A DNA stretch of 64,000 bases from an uncultured Draconibacterium sp. GTDB taxonomy: Bacteria; Bacteroidota; Bacteroidia; Bacteroidales; Prolixibacteraceae. A model generated the notes under the pieces. That model ran no database searches and had not been told where the DNA came from. It saw only the letters and a list, made by a program, of their open reading frames with translations. Position 1 is the first letter of the stretch, and the number at the start of each line of letters is the position of its first letter. Shown in pieces: positions 51,401 to 59,235 of this stretch. Made by a program: the position numbers and the translations under genes. The stretch spans positions 1,054,001 through 1,118,000 of the forward strand of contig NZ_OY781981.1 in assembly GCF_963677565.1 (NCBI RefSeq), in the 5' to 3' direction.

Positions 51401-51719
51401 GATTGATGAAATGCTGGAACAGAACCGTAAAGAATTGATGAATAAATCAATAAATGCGGAAACCATTGCGCGTCAGAACCTCATTACAACACGATTGCTT
51501 GAAGCCGAAAAAGCTGAAACGGAACGTGAATTCGAAGATAAACGCGAATCGGAAAGTGCTGATGAGTTCTATAGTAACCCTGTTAAGTTTTTTGAGTATA
51601 AGGAAAAAGAAAACTTTTCGATTGAATATTTAAACCGAAATTCGAATACATTAAGTAACTTTTACAACAAAAAATATAAAAACTATTTGAACGAAATACA
51701 AAACCAGAGTGAAGAATAA
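48429..51719 (+). CDS. DUF4175 family large membrane protein
   Basis: This 1096-residue protein has two N-terminal membrane helices (~22-50, 58-80) and a third at ~160-180. An Ig-like/beta-rich middle follows (~190-480), then a very long charged coiled coil rich in Gln, Glu, Lys and Met (~485-800; MQEMALEEEQMAQEV). A Gln/Met/Asn-rich region (~880-990) resembles low-complexity sequence. The family is known from alpha-proteobacteria and Bacteroidota, but its function is not established. It starts the ybeY-mnmG operon and overlaps the next gene by 11 bp. Confidence 0.85.
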   Translation: MTENFNILVNKLNAFRFKYGLYRLIRGVILTLVLLITIYTVFSIVEYYVYLSASARKIVFYGFLIFSILLSVQFFFIPLFRLLHLFKPIDLKSSTLLIQKHFSEIKDKLLNIIELADTHESQYSNDLILASIDQKIDELKVFNFNEAIEYKNIRMISIYLLISFLVSAGILISNKNIFTDSTNRLVHYNQEFVKPAPFVFSLKNKVLKAKKGDPFVIKVEAEGDEIPQIVYINIDGNNYLMKTETTGNYEFEMASVINPVSFYFTDLTYKSDNYNLQLLPKPGINSFQVTTDPPNYTLINEQFFENVGDLQVPCGTMVKWNFEGIDVDSLYIVFDDSIRVNSKNTETGFELERKLLESASYHVFIRNNVTEPELALSYRIDVIPDIFPDIEVLRIEDSTRLTRFFFKGIIGDDYGFSSLKFHYNINDEDTTITLPVSKNLRDQEYYYSFDFNDVENTGAVSYYFSVSDNDVINGYKTTTSSSYSFTFPDKEELLANEKEQFENIEKMVAESQELAKDIQNDLQNLQIKNMDTNISDWEKTQMVNDIVKKQNQLEKLYDKIKQDNEKLNNYLNSFQDNSQELVEKQKQIEELLEEVFTDELRELMEEFNKLAEEFDSKKLNQLSRDMNVTMDDLQKQLDRNLEMLKKFKVEQNLQQLTDEMQEMALEEEQMAQEVSENKNYDEISEKVSEHQENLKDLENRLKETLEMNKELEKPIGFDDFDEEFEEMQNSTEESKENMEKKNRKKSSQSIQKTSEQMKNAAFAMQQMLDMNSMQQNQENIQNLRQILSNLILLSFNQEDVLTGLGGISAKDPRLNELNKKQKQIEDQSQIVRDSLYTLAMRTPQISSMISNELVDMEINLTKAGEQLEEALFPQARSSQQFVITATNNLALLLNESLEQLEKQQANAQPGDQQCENPGGQGSNGMQDLKESSESIKQQLQKMIEQMKNGNSQGLSKQMGQSLMQHEMMQQMLRDLMNNGQVGSQAQETFKKIDEMLEQNRKELMNKSINAETIARQNLITTRLLEAEKAETEREFEDKRESESADEFYSNPVKFFEYKEKENFSIEYLNRNSNTLSNFYNKKYKNYLNEIQNQSEE

Positions 51720-52119
51720 ACCACCTAACATATTGATTATTAAATCAGTTAGTACCGAACTTGATAGAGTTGAATCATTTGTAGCAGATATTTTTGAATA
51801 TCATCAATTCTCGCATAAATGTTTTAATGCTGTATTTTTGTGCATTTCCGAGGCGGTTACAAATTCGATTGTACACGGAAATAAAGAGGATTATAAAAAG
51901 AAGGTAGAATTGAATGTTGATTGTAAACATCATTTAATTCAGGTACAAATAACCGATGAAGGTGAAGGTTTTGACATTGAAGATATTCCTGACCCGACAC
52001 ATAAGGATAATATCCGCAAGGAAACGGGTAGGGGAATACATATTATAAAAAGTATAGCGCAAAAGGTAAGCTTAAATGAAAAAGGCAATAGCTTACGATT
52101 TGAAATAGTCTGTAAATGA
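51709..52119 (+). CDS. RsbW/SpoIIAB-like ATP-binding protein
   Basis: This 136-residue GHKL-type ATPase is the size of an anti-sigma kinase. The N box is CISEAVTNSIVHGN, the G1 box ITDEGEGFDIEDI and the G2 box GRGIHIIKSI. Such proteins phosphorylate anti-anti-sigma partners in stress or envelope signalling; none is adjacent. The start is GTG at 51709 inside the end of the DUF4175 gene, and its stop overlaps the ybeY ATG by 4 bp. Confidence 0.87.
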   Translation: MKNKPPNILIIKSVSTELDRVESFVADIFEYHQFSHKCFNAVFLCISEAVTNSIVHGNKEDYKKKVELNVDCKHHLIQVQITDEGEGFDIEDIPDPTHKDNIRKETGRGIHIIKSIAQKVSLNEKGNSLRFEIVCK

Positions 52120-52553
52120 GTAATATAGAGTTTTTTTTCGAAGATATCGATTCGATATCAATACACCAGGATTTTTTAAAAACACAGATTGATGCACTCA
52201 TTTCGAATGAAAGATACGAAACAGGAGAGCTAAATATTATCTTCTGTTCGGATGCTTATTTATTGGAAATGAATAAACAATATCTTGATCATGATTATTA
52301 TACAGATATAATAACTTTTGATTACGTTGATAATAATGTAATTTCGGGCGATTTATTTATTAGTCTTGATCGGGTAAATGAAAATGCAGAATCTTTTAAT
52401 TCGTTACAAATAAAAGAGTTATATCGAGTAGTTTTGCACGGTGTCCTGCATTTAACAGGTTATAAAGATAAAACAGACGAGGAACAGGAAGAGATGACCA
52501 AAATGGAAGAGTTTTATCTTGGAAAAATTGATTTTAAAGAACTGAAGGTATGA
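52116..52553 (+). CDS. ybeY: rRNA maturation endoribonuclease YbeY
   Basis: This 145-residue metal-dependent RNase is needed for 16S rRNA 3'-end processing and ribosome quality control. The family motif reads HGVLHLTGYKDK, with His108 and His112 conserved. The usual third histidine (in GYDH) is replaced by Asp118 in this copy. A similar GYKDKT form is familiar to me from other Bacteroidota, so the enzyme is likely active with an altered metal site. It overlaps both neighbours by 4 bp. Confidence 0.92.
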   Translation: MSNIEFFFEDIDSISIHQDFLKTQIDALISNERYETGELNIIFCSDAYLLEMNKQYLDHDYYTDIITFDYVDNNVISGDLFISLDRVNENAESFNSLQIKELYRVVLHGVLHLTGYKDKTDEEQEEMTKMEEFYLGKIDFKELKV

Positions 52554-54430
52554 TGGAGAAATATGATGTAATTGTTGTTGGGGGAGGACATGCCGGATGC
52601 GAAGCAGCAACAGCAGCTGCTAATCTTGGATCGAAAACTTTGCTGATTACAATGGACATGACAAAGTACGGTCAAATGTCGTGTAATCCTGCAATGGGAG
52701 GTATTGCCAAAGGACAGATTGTAAGGGAAATTGATGCTTTGGGAGGTTATTCAGGAATTATTGCTGATAAAACAACCATTCAATTTCGCATGCTTAATAA
52801 ATCAAAAGGACCGGCAATGTGGAGTCCGCGTGCTCAAAACGACAGGTTTCGATTTGTAGAAGAATGGCGAAATATTTTGGAGAATACGAATAATCTTGAT
52901 TTATGGCAGGACGCAGTAACAGGATTATTGATAGAGAATAACAAAGTTAAAGGTGTTAAAACGAAAATAGGTATTGAATTTGAGTCGCATACAGTTATTT
53001 TGACCAATGGTACCTTTTTGAACGGTTTAATGCATATAGGGCAGGAAAAGATGGCTGGTGGCCGTATTGGAGAGGCCGCTTCCTATAATATTTCAGAGCA
53101 ATTATTGGATGCAGGTTTCAAAACCGGAAGAATGAAAACCGGTACGCCTGTCCGTATTGATGGCAGAACCATTGATTTCTCGAAATTAACGGAACAAAAA
53201 GGAGATGTTGGTCATTATAAATTCTCTTACTTACCTGGAACTGAAACAAAATTAAAACAACGTTCCTGTTGGATTACACATACCAGTTCAGAAGTTCATA
53301 GTGAATTACAACAAGGTTTTGAAGAATCACCGATGTTTGATGGGACTATTCAAAGTACCGGTCCTCGTTATTGTCCTAGTATAGAATCAAAACTTGTTAC
53401 TTTCGCAGAAAAGGAAAAACATCAACTTTTTCTGGAGCCGGAGGGAGAGAACACTATTGAGTATTATTTAAATGGTTTTTCATCATCACTTCCATGGCAG
53501 GTTCAGTTAAAGGGTTTGCATAAAATTGCCGGATTAGAAAAGGCTAAAATATTCCGTCCGGGATATGCTATTGAATATGATTATTTCGATCCGACTCAGC
53601 TCAATCATACACTTGAAACAAAAATTTTAGAAAATCTATATTTTGCCGGGCAGATTAACGGTACAACAGGTTATGAGGAAGCAGGTGCCCAGGGAATCAT
53701 TGCAGGAATTAATGCACACTTAAAATGTGCCGGAGAAAATGAAACTTTCATTCTAAAACGTAATGAAGCTTATATTGGAGTGCTAATTGATGATCTTGTA
53801 ACAAAAGGTGTGGACGAACCTTATCGAATGTTTACAAGTAGAGCAGAATTCCGAATTTTACTCAGACAAGACAATGCCGACATTAGATTGACTGAAAAAT
53901 CGCATAAATTAGGTCTGGCTTCGCTGGAACGTGTGAAATTATTGAAAGAAAAAACTTCACTTATTCAAGATATTTTAGAGTTTTCTAAAAGTTTTTCAGT
54001 TAAGCCACGCTTTGTTAATCAGTTGCTTACGGAAAAAGGTACCTCAGAATTGAAGCAGGGAGTAAAGTTATTTGATATAATTTTACGCCCTCAGATTTCA
54101 ATATTTGATTTGATTGAAGTGATTACCCCGTTTAAAACATTTCTCGAGAAGATTCCGGATGATAGAAAAACCGAAATTATCGAAGGAGCTGAGATTGCCA
54201 TAAAATATGAAGGTTATATAAACAGAGAAAAACAACTCGCTGAAAAACTGGACAAATTCGAAAATATTAATATTGAAAATAAGTTTAATTATAGTGAGTT
54301 AAAGTCAATATCAACTGAAGCACGTCAAAAATTGGAAAAGATTAATCCGAAAACTATCGGTCAGGCAAAACGTATTTCCGGTGTTTCGCCAGCTGATATA
54401 AATGTGTTATTGGTTTTATTAGGACGTTAA
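52550..54430 (+). CDS. mnmG: tRNA uridine-5-carboxymethylaminomethyl(34) synthesis protein MnmG
   Basis: This 626-residue FAD enzyme works with the GTPase MnmE to modify the wobble uridine of several tRNAs. VVGGGHAGCEAATAAANLG binds FAD; MSCNPAMGGIAKGQIVREIDALGG, MAGGRIGEAAS and the C-terminal helical domain (RISGVSPADINVLLVLL) are conserved. Its stop is directly followed by a parS-like site. The gene is also called gidA and often lies near the origin of replication. It overlaps ybeY by 4 bp. Confidence 0.97.
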   Translation: MMEKYDVIVVGGGHAGCEAATAAANLGSKTLLITMDMTKYGQMSCNPAMGGIAKGQIVREIDALGGYSGIIADKTTIQFRMLNKSKGPAMWSPRAQNDRFRFVEEWRNILENTNNLDLWQDAVTGLLIENNKVKGVKTKIGIEFESHTVILTNGTFLNGLMHIGQEKMAGGRIGEAASYNISEQLLDAGFKTGRMKTGTPVRIDGRTIDFSKLTEQKGDVGHYKFSYLPGTETKLKQRSCWITHTSSEVHSELQQGFEESPMFDGTIQSTGPRYCPSIESKLVTFAEKEKHQLFLEPEGENTIEYYLNGFSSSLPWQVQLKGLHKIAGLEKAKIFRPGYAIEYDYFDPTQLNHTLETKILENLYFAGQINGTTGYEEAGAQGIIAGINAHLKCAGENETFILKRNEAYIGVLIDDLVTKGVDEPYRMFTSRAEFRILLRQDNADIRLTEKSHKLGLASLERVKLLKEKTSLIQDILEFSKSFSVKPRFVNQLLTEKGTSELKQGVKLFDIILRPQISIFDLIEVITPFKTFLEKIPDDRKTEIIEGAEIAIKYEGYINREKQLAEKLDKFENINIENKFNYSELKSISTEARQKLEKINPKTIGQAKRISGVSPADINVLLVLLGR

Positions 54431-54446
54431 TGTTTCACGTGGAACA
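54431..54446. other. parS-like centromere site
   Basis: TGTTTCACGTGGAACA differs from the B. subtilis consensus TGTTTCACGTGAAACA at one base, and is fully consistent with the more general palindromic TGTTNCACGTGNAACA. It lies exactly between the mnmG stop and the apt start. ParB would load here to organise the origin region. Confidence 0.75.
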
Positions 54447-54456
54447 ATTTTATAAA

Positions 54457-54978
54457 ATGGATTTAAAAAAAGAAATACGCGAAATTCCAGACTATCCAAA
54501 AGAGGGAATAAGTTTTAAGGATGTGACAACCCTTTTTAAGAATAGAGAGGCGGTTAAATATGTAACCAACTCGATAGTGGATAATTTTAAAGAAAAGGGA
54601 ATTACAAAAGTAGTTGGACTGGAAGCAAGGGGATTTGTTTTCGGTGGGGCAATTGCCGATCGTCTGGATGCAGGTTTTGTACCAATCAGAAAAAAGGGAA
54701 AATTGCCGAGTACAGTTTTAAGTGAATCGTACGAACTGGAGTATGGCGTTGATAGTGTGGAGATGCATAGTGATGCATTGGAAAAACACGACGTAGTACT
54801 AATTCATGATGATTTACTGGCCACTGGTGGAACTGCTGTAGCAGCACTTAATCTGGCCAAAAAGTGTGGTGTGGAGAATATTTATTTCAGTTTTATATGC
54901 GACCTGGAATTTATAGAGACACCGAATAAGGCACTATTGAAGGAATATGAAACACAGGTATTGGTAAAATATCAGTAA
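54457..54978 (+). CDS. apt: Adenine phosphoribosyltransferase
   Basis: From the ATG at 54457 the protein has 173 residues. It salvages adenine with PRPP to AMP. IREIPDYPKEGISFKDVTTLF, LEARGFVFGG and the PRPP motif VVLIHDDLLATGGTAVAAL are typical. An ATG at 54430 would translate the parS site as MFHVEQ, a known gene-calling artefact pattern, so the later start is preferred. Upstream coupling is to mnmG. Confidence 0.93.
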   Translation: MDLKKEIREIPDYPKEGISFKDVTTLFKNREAVKYVTNSIVDNFKEKGITKVVGLEARGFVFGGAIADRLDAGFVPIRKKGKLPSTVLSESYELEYGVDSVEMHSDALEKHDVVLIHDDLLATGGTAVAALNLAKKCGVENIYFSFICDLEFIETPNKALLKEYETQVLVKYQ

Positions 54979-56802
54979 TTGAAATATAAGACGGTAAATA
55001 AAAATATTGATCATTTAAAATCGCTTATTTCGGTGTTGCCAAATAAGCCCGGTATTTATCAGTATTTCGATCAGTCGAATACCATAATTTATATCGGAAA
55101 AGCAAAGGACCTGCGTAAGCGGGTTTCTTCGTATTTTGCAAAGAATCACGATCATCGCAAAACGGCTTTATTAGTGCGAAATATTGCTGATATAAAGCAC
55201 ATGGTGGTGGAGAGCGAGCAGGATGCTTTGTTGCTGGAAAATAACCTGATCAAAAAGTATCAGCCGCGCTACAATATCCGCTTGAAAGACGATAAGAGTT
55301 ATCCGTGGATTTGTATAAAGAATGAGCCTTTTCCCCGTGTGTTCAAAACCAGAAACCTGGTACGTGACGGGTCTAAATATTTTGGTCCCTACACGTCCAT
55401 TTACACTGTTAGAACATTGCTCGAATTGTTTAAGGCAGAGTATAAATTACGTACGTGCAATTATAATTTGTCTCCTGAAAATGTAGCATCGGGAAAGTAT
55501 AAGGTGTGTCTGGAGTATCATATTGGAAATTGTAAAGGACCTTGTGAAGGACATATTTCGAGCGATAAATACGAGAAGGGAATAGCTGATATTACGGATA
55601 TTTTAAAAGGCAATATTTCAGGAGTTATCAAACATTTGGAAGGTATGATGGCTGAAATGTCGGAGAATTTAAATTTCGAAGAAGCGGCAGCTATAAAAGA
55701 AAATTATGATTCGCTGAAACGTTATCAGAGCCGCTCTACTGTGGTTTCTCCCGTAATTACAGATGTTGATGTTTATTCGATAGAAGAGGATGAAAACTTT
55801 GCATTTATTAATTATCTCAAGATTATAAAAGGCGCCATTATTCAGACCTTTACTTTAGAGATAAAGAAGGGTTTGGATGAGAATACAGAAGAGCTTCTAT
55901 TGGCAGGAATTATAGAGATACGGCAGAAAATATTTAGTAATGCACGCGAAATTCTGGTGCCATTTAAGCTTGAAAATGTAATCGAAAATGTCACTTTTAG
56001 AGTTCCGCAACGAGGGGAGAAGAAGCAGTTATTGGATCTTTCGAAACGTAATGCAAAGTATTTTCGTCTGGAAAAGGATAAACAAGCGGTGCTCAAAAAT
56101 CCTAATATTCGTACAGATCGTATATTAAATACCATAAAAAAGGATCTTCAATTAAAAGAGTTACCCGAGCGTATTGAGTGTTTTGATAACAGCAACCTGC
56201 AGGGAACAAACCCTGTTGCAGCGTGCGTGGTATTTAAAAATGCAAAACCGGCAAAGAAAGAATACCGTCATTTTAATATAAAAACCGTTGAAGGACCTAA
56301 CGATTTTGCTTCAATGGAGGAGGTGGTTTACCGGCGTTACAAGCGCTTAAAAGAAGAGAATAAACCCTTGCCAAACCTGATAGTTGTGGATGGTGGTAAA
56401 GGCCAGTTATCCGCTACCATGAAAGCCATGGATAAGTTGGAATTGCGCGGAAAAATTACAGTCATTGGTATTGCGAAACGGCTTGAGGAAATCTATTTTC
56501 CAGGAGATTCTGTTCCTATTTATATCAATAAAAATTCTGAAACACTAAAAATAATTCAGCATTTAAGAGATGAAGCGCATCGATTTGGAATTACTTTCCA
56601 TAGAGATAAGCGTTCGAAAGCTTTTATAACATCGGAGTTGAGTAATATAAATGGAATAGGGGAGAAGACTACAGAAAAATTATTGAAGGATTTCAAATCA
56701 GTAAAGCAGATAAAACAACAAAAACTCGACGCTTTGGAAGCATCAATTGGAAAGGCCAAAGCACGGGTTGTGTACGATTATTTTCAGAAAGAAAAGGAAT
56801 AA
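54979..56802 (+). CDS. uvrC: Excinuclease ABC subunit C
   Basis: This 607-residue subunit makes both incisions in nucleotide excision repair. The N-terminal GIY-YIG domain (PGIYQYFDQSNTIIYIGKAKDLRKRV), the UVR segment (MMAEMSENLNFEEAAAIKENY) and the C-terminal endonuclease domain (ECFDNSNLQGTNPVAACVVF) with a helix-hairpin-helix end (LSNINGIGEKTTEKLLKDF) are present. The start appears to be TTG at 54979, directly after the apt stop. Confidence 0.96.
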   Translation: MKYKTVNKNIDHLKSLISVLPNKPGIYQYFDQSNTIIYIGKAKDLRKRVSSYFAKNHDHRKTALLVRNIADIKHMVVESEQDALLLENNLIKKYQPRYNIRLKDDKSYPWICIKNEPFPRVFKTRNLVRDGSKYFGPYTSIYTVRTLLELFKAEYKLRTCNYNLSPENVASGKYKVCLEYHIGNCKGPCEGHISSDKYEKGIADITDILKGNISGVIKHLEGMMAEMSENLNFEEAAAIKENYDSLKRYQSRSTVVSPVITDVDVYSIEEDENFAFINYLKIIKGAIIQTFTLEIKKGLDENTEELLLAGIIEIRQKIFSNAREILVPFKLENVIENVTFRVPQRGEKKQLLDLSKRNAKYFRLEKDKQAVLKNPNIRTDRILNTIKKDLQLKELPERIECFDNSNLQGTNPVAACVVFKNAKPAKKEYRHFNIKTVEGPNDFASMEEVVYRRYKRLKEENKPLPNLIVVDGGKGQLSATMKAMDKLELRGKITVIGIAKRLEEIYFPGDSVPIYINKNSETLKIIQHLRDEAHRFGITFHRDKRSKAFITSELSNINGIGEKTTEKLLKDFKSVKQIKQQKLDALEASIGKAKARVVYDYFQKEKE

Positions 56803-56885
56803 TACAACGAATCCAATCAGCTGATCAAACCAATACTTATTAGTGAGTTTATTGAATACCATTAAAGATTTAGAATTAAACTGAA

Positions 56886-57935
56886 ATGAATAAACGTGTT
56901 TTACTCGGGATGAGCGGTGGAATTGATAGTTCTGTTTCAGCGATGCTTTTGCAGGAACAGGGATATACGGTAATTGGAGTTACCTTTCTTTTTAGTGGTA
57001 CCGATGATCAAAATCATCACTTTTTAACAGAGGCAAGGGATTTAGCTGATCGCTTGAAAATTCAACATGTTACTGTTGATCTGCGCAGTGAGTTTGAAGA
57101 ATATGTTATTCAATATTTTATCGACGAATATATAAACGGACGCACACCTTTTCCGTGTGCGTATTGTAACCCTAACCTGAAATTTAAATACCTGGATAAA
57201 TACGCGAATGCAATGAATTGCGATTCAATCGCTACCGGCCATTATGTGAAAACCGGAATTTATAGTGGTCAGAAATATCTTTTTCAGGGTGAAGATCCGG
57301 AAAAGGATCAGTCGTTTTTTCTATGGGGATTACCTCGCGAAATAATAGATAAACTGATTTTCCCCTTAGGTAAATTTAAAAAAACAGAGATTCGAAATAT
57401 TGCCAGGGAAAAAGGTTTTTTATCCTTATCGCAAAAAAAAGACAGCCTTGGAATATGTTTTATTGAGGGAAATGACTACCGGCAATTTTTAAAAAAGAGA
57501 GGCATAAAATCGCAACCCGGAAATTTTGTGGATCAAACCGGGAACATTTTGGGCAAGTATAAGGGAATTTTCAATTACACCATCGGACAACGTCGCGGAT
57601 TGGGCCTAAATCTGAATTTTCCGCTATTTGTGGCCGAATTTCGTCTAGATGACAACGAAATTGTGTTGGCAAAATACGACGATTTATACCGCACTAAACT
57701 CCTTCTTGAAAACTATCATATATTTGATAGAGAGATAGATAGCACTAATGAGGAATTGATAGTAAAGGTACGTTACAGGCTTCAGGAAACCCGCTGTAAT
57801 TTGCATATTTTAAACGATACTGAGGCTGAGGTCGAATTATTAGAACCTGAGGCCATGATTGCAGCTGGGCAAACTGCAGTTTTTTATCATAACAACAGAT
57901 TAGTTGGTGGTGGATTTATAAAATCAGCAGAATAG
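56886..57935 (+). CDS. mnmA: tRNA-specific 2-thiouridylase MnmA
   Basis: This 349-residue enzyme adds sulfur to position 2 of wobble uridine 34 in Lys, Glu and Gln tRNAs, acting on the same base as MnmG. The PP-loop is LLGMSGGIDSSVSAMLL. The catalytic cysteines are in PFPCAYCNPNLKFKYL and SLGICFIEGNDYRQFL. Its place behind mnmG-apt-uvrC links two wobble-uridine enzymes in one region. An 83-nt gap separates it from uvrC. Confidence 0.94.
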   Translation: MNKRVLLGMSGGIDSSVSAMLLQEQGYTVIGVTFLFSGTDDQNHHFLTEARDLADRLKIQHVTVDLRSEFEEYVIQYFIDEYINGRTPFPCAYCNPNLKFKYLDKYANAMNCDSIATGHYVKTGIYSGQKYLFQGEDPEKDQSFFLWGLPREIIDKLIFPLGKFKKTEIRNIAREKGFLSLSQKKDSLGICFIEGNDYRQFLKKRGIKSQPGNFVDQTGNILGKYKGIFNYTIGQRRGLGLNLNFPLFVAEFRLDDNEIVLAKYDDLYRTKLLLENYHIFDREIDSTNEELIVKVRYRLQETRCNLHILNDTEAEVELLEPEAMIAAGQTAVFYHNNRLVGGGFIKSAE

Positions 57936-58451
57936 ATATTATCTATTAAAAATTCCGATCAGGTACAGATTCTTTAAAGAATCAGATTTTGTTTACAACT
58001 GCAATAACTACCCTCAGGATTCAGAAAAAGTTTTTTTCGATATGATTTGTTAAGACACAATTGGTGTAAGAGCAATTCCAAAATTTTATGTTAATACGAT
58101 TTAACTTCTGTTTTTATAAATAGTAAATTCGATTTAATATCTATTAATCAAAAGCGAAGAAATGGCCATTCACGGGTCTCTGAAGGTAGATGATAAGAAA
58201 TCGTTCGATTGGCAATAGTCAGTTATCCATTTTGAAGTGTTATAGCGTCTTTTTGTTCCCGGAAATGATGAAATATGTGTAAAAATGGAAATCAAATATT
58301 CAAAAACTAAAATCCCTTGACGGACATCGTCTTAATTTTGAATAAAAAGTACACTGTTTTTATACCTGAAAAAGAGGAGTAATGGAATGATGACCATTGG
58401 CGATATTGATTAATCAAAAAAATAAATCTTAAACTAAGTAAAAATGTAATT
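57936..58451. other. Intergenic region with a perfect 16-bp palindrome
   Basis: No gene was recognised in these 516 nt. GATTCTTTAAAGAATC at 57968-57983 is a perfect palindrome 33 nt after mnmA. With the T-rich stretch that follows it could be a weak terminator, or a regulator site. A short open frame (58161, 18 codons) has no support. The long leader before 58452 is typical of regulated secreted-protein genes. Confidence 0.45.
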
Positions 58452-59189
58452 ATGAACTTTAAACAAAAAACATTTCTGTTGGCGCTCAGCCTTTTTATTT
58501 TGGTTGGTTCCGAATTAAAAGCCCAGCCAGGAAGTATTGGACGGCAAATGGACGATCCGGCTTTAACCGATACTACAGGTAGAAGTATTGATGCTTATTT
58601 TGCTCCGGTATCGCTCGAGAAAAGTACCCCGGATGCTGATGGATTTATCCAACGTTGGTTACTGTTAGAGCCAATTAGCAAGCCAAATCGTAGCAATACG
58701 GTTTTTACCGACAGTTACCTTCGTGCAGCGTTCGATACGCTTTATTTTCCCAATCAGTTTACAATTCTTCCTGAGGATGGCGACATTGTAAAAGTTGGCG
58801 ACACAGAACTAGCCTGGCATGCTTTGGACAGTAAACTTTTCAACGTTAAATTATTCCGTTTTGCTTATGGATTAGCTAAACCCATTTACGGAGTGGTGTT
58901 TTGGGCTGTAACCGTTGTTAACGCGCCTGAGGACATGGAAAATGTGCGAATGGCAGTGGGCTCAAACTCAGCATCGATGTGGTGGTTAAACGGCGAAGAA
59001 ACCTTGCTGCTTTCGGGCGACCGGCGTATGGTGATGGACGATGCTGTATCGCCGCGACTAACACTTAAGAAAGGAAAAAATATTGTTCGGGGCGTTGTAA
59101 TCAACGGGCCGGGAATGAGCGATTTTTGTGTTCGTTTCCTCGATGAAAAGGGCGAACCAATCAAAAACATCACAATTACTTGTAATTAA
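58452..59189 (+). CDS. Secreted beta-rich protein of unknown function
   Basis: This 245-residue protein has a signal peptide (FLLALSLFILVGSELKAQ). The mature part is strand-rich: GFIQRWLLLEPIS, FWAVTVVNAPEDMENVRMAVGSNSASMWWLNGEE and GKNIVRGVVINGPGMSDFCVRF. It resembles the jelly-roll modules seen beside glycoside hydrolases, often binding carbohydrate; that is inference. It precedes the GH43-like gene by 46 nt and is probably transcribed with it. Confidence 0.7.
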   Translation: MNFKQKTFLLALSLFILVGSELKAQPGSIGRQMDDPALTDTTGRSIDAYFAPVSLEKSTPDADGFIQRWLLLEPISKPNRSNTVFTDSYLRAAFDTLYFPNQFTILPEDGDIVKVGDTELAWHALDSKLFNVKLFRFAYGLAKPIYGVVFWAVTVVNAPEDMENVRMAVGSNSASMWWLNGEETLLLSGDRRMVMDDAVSPRLTLKKGKNIVRGVVINGPGMSDFCVRFLDEKGEPIKNITITCN

Positions 59190-59235
59190 AACTGTTTAGT
59201 CAAAAAAGTTAAATTTTAATTGAATTGAAATTATT

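Noticed and set aside
54430..54456. MFHVEQFYK as the true N-terminus of Apt
   Set aside because: These codons are the parS site plus spacer; Apt homology starts at MDLKK.
58161..58217. 18-codon open frame as a leader peptide
   Set aside because: No regulatory hairpin or codon pattern supports it.
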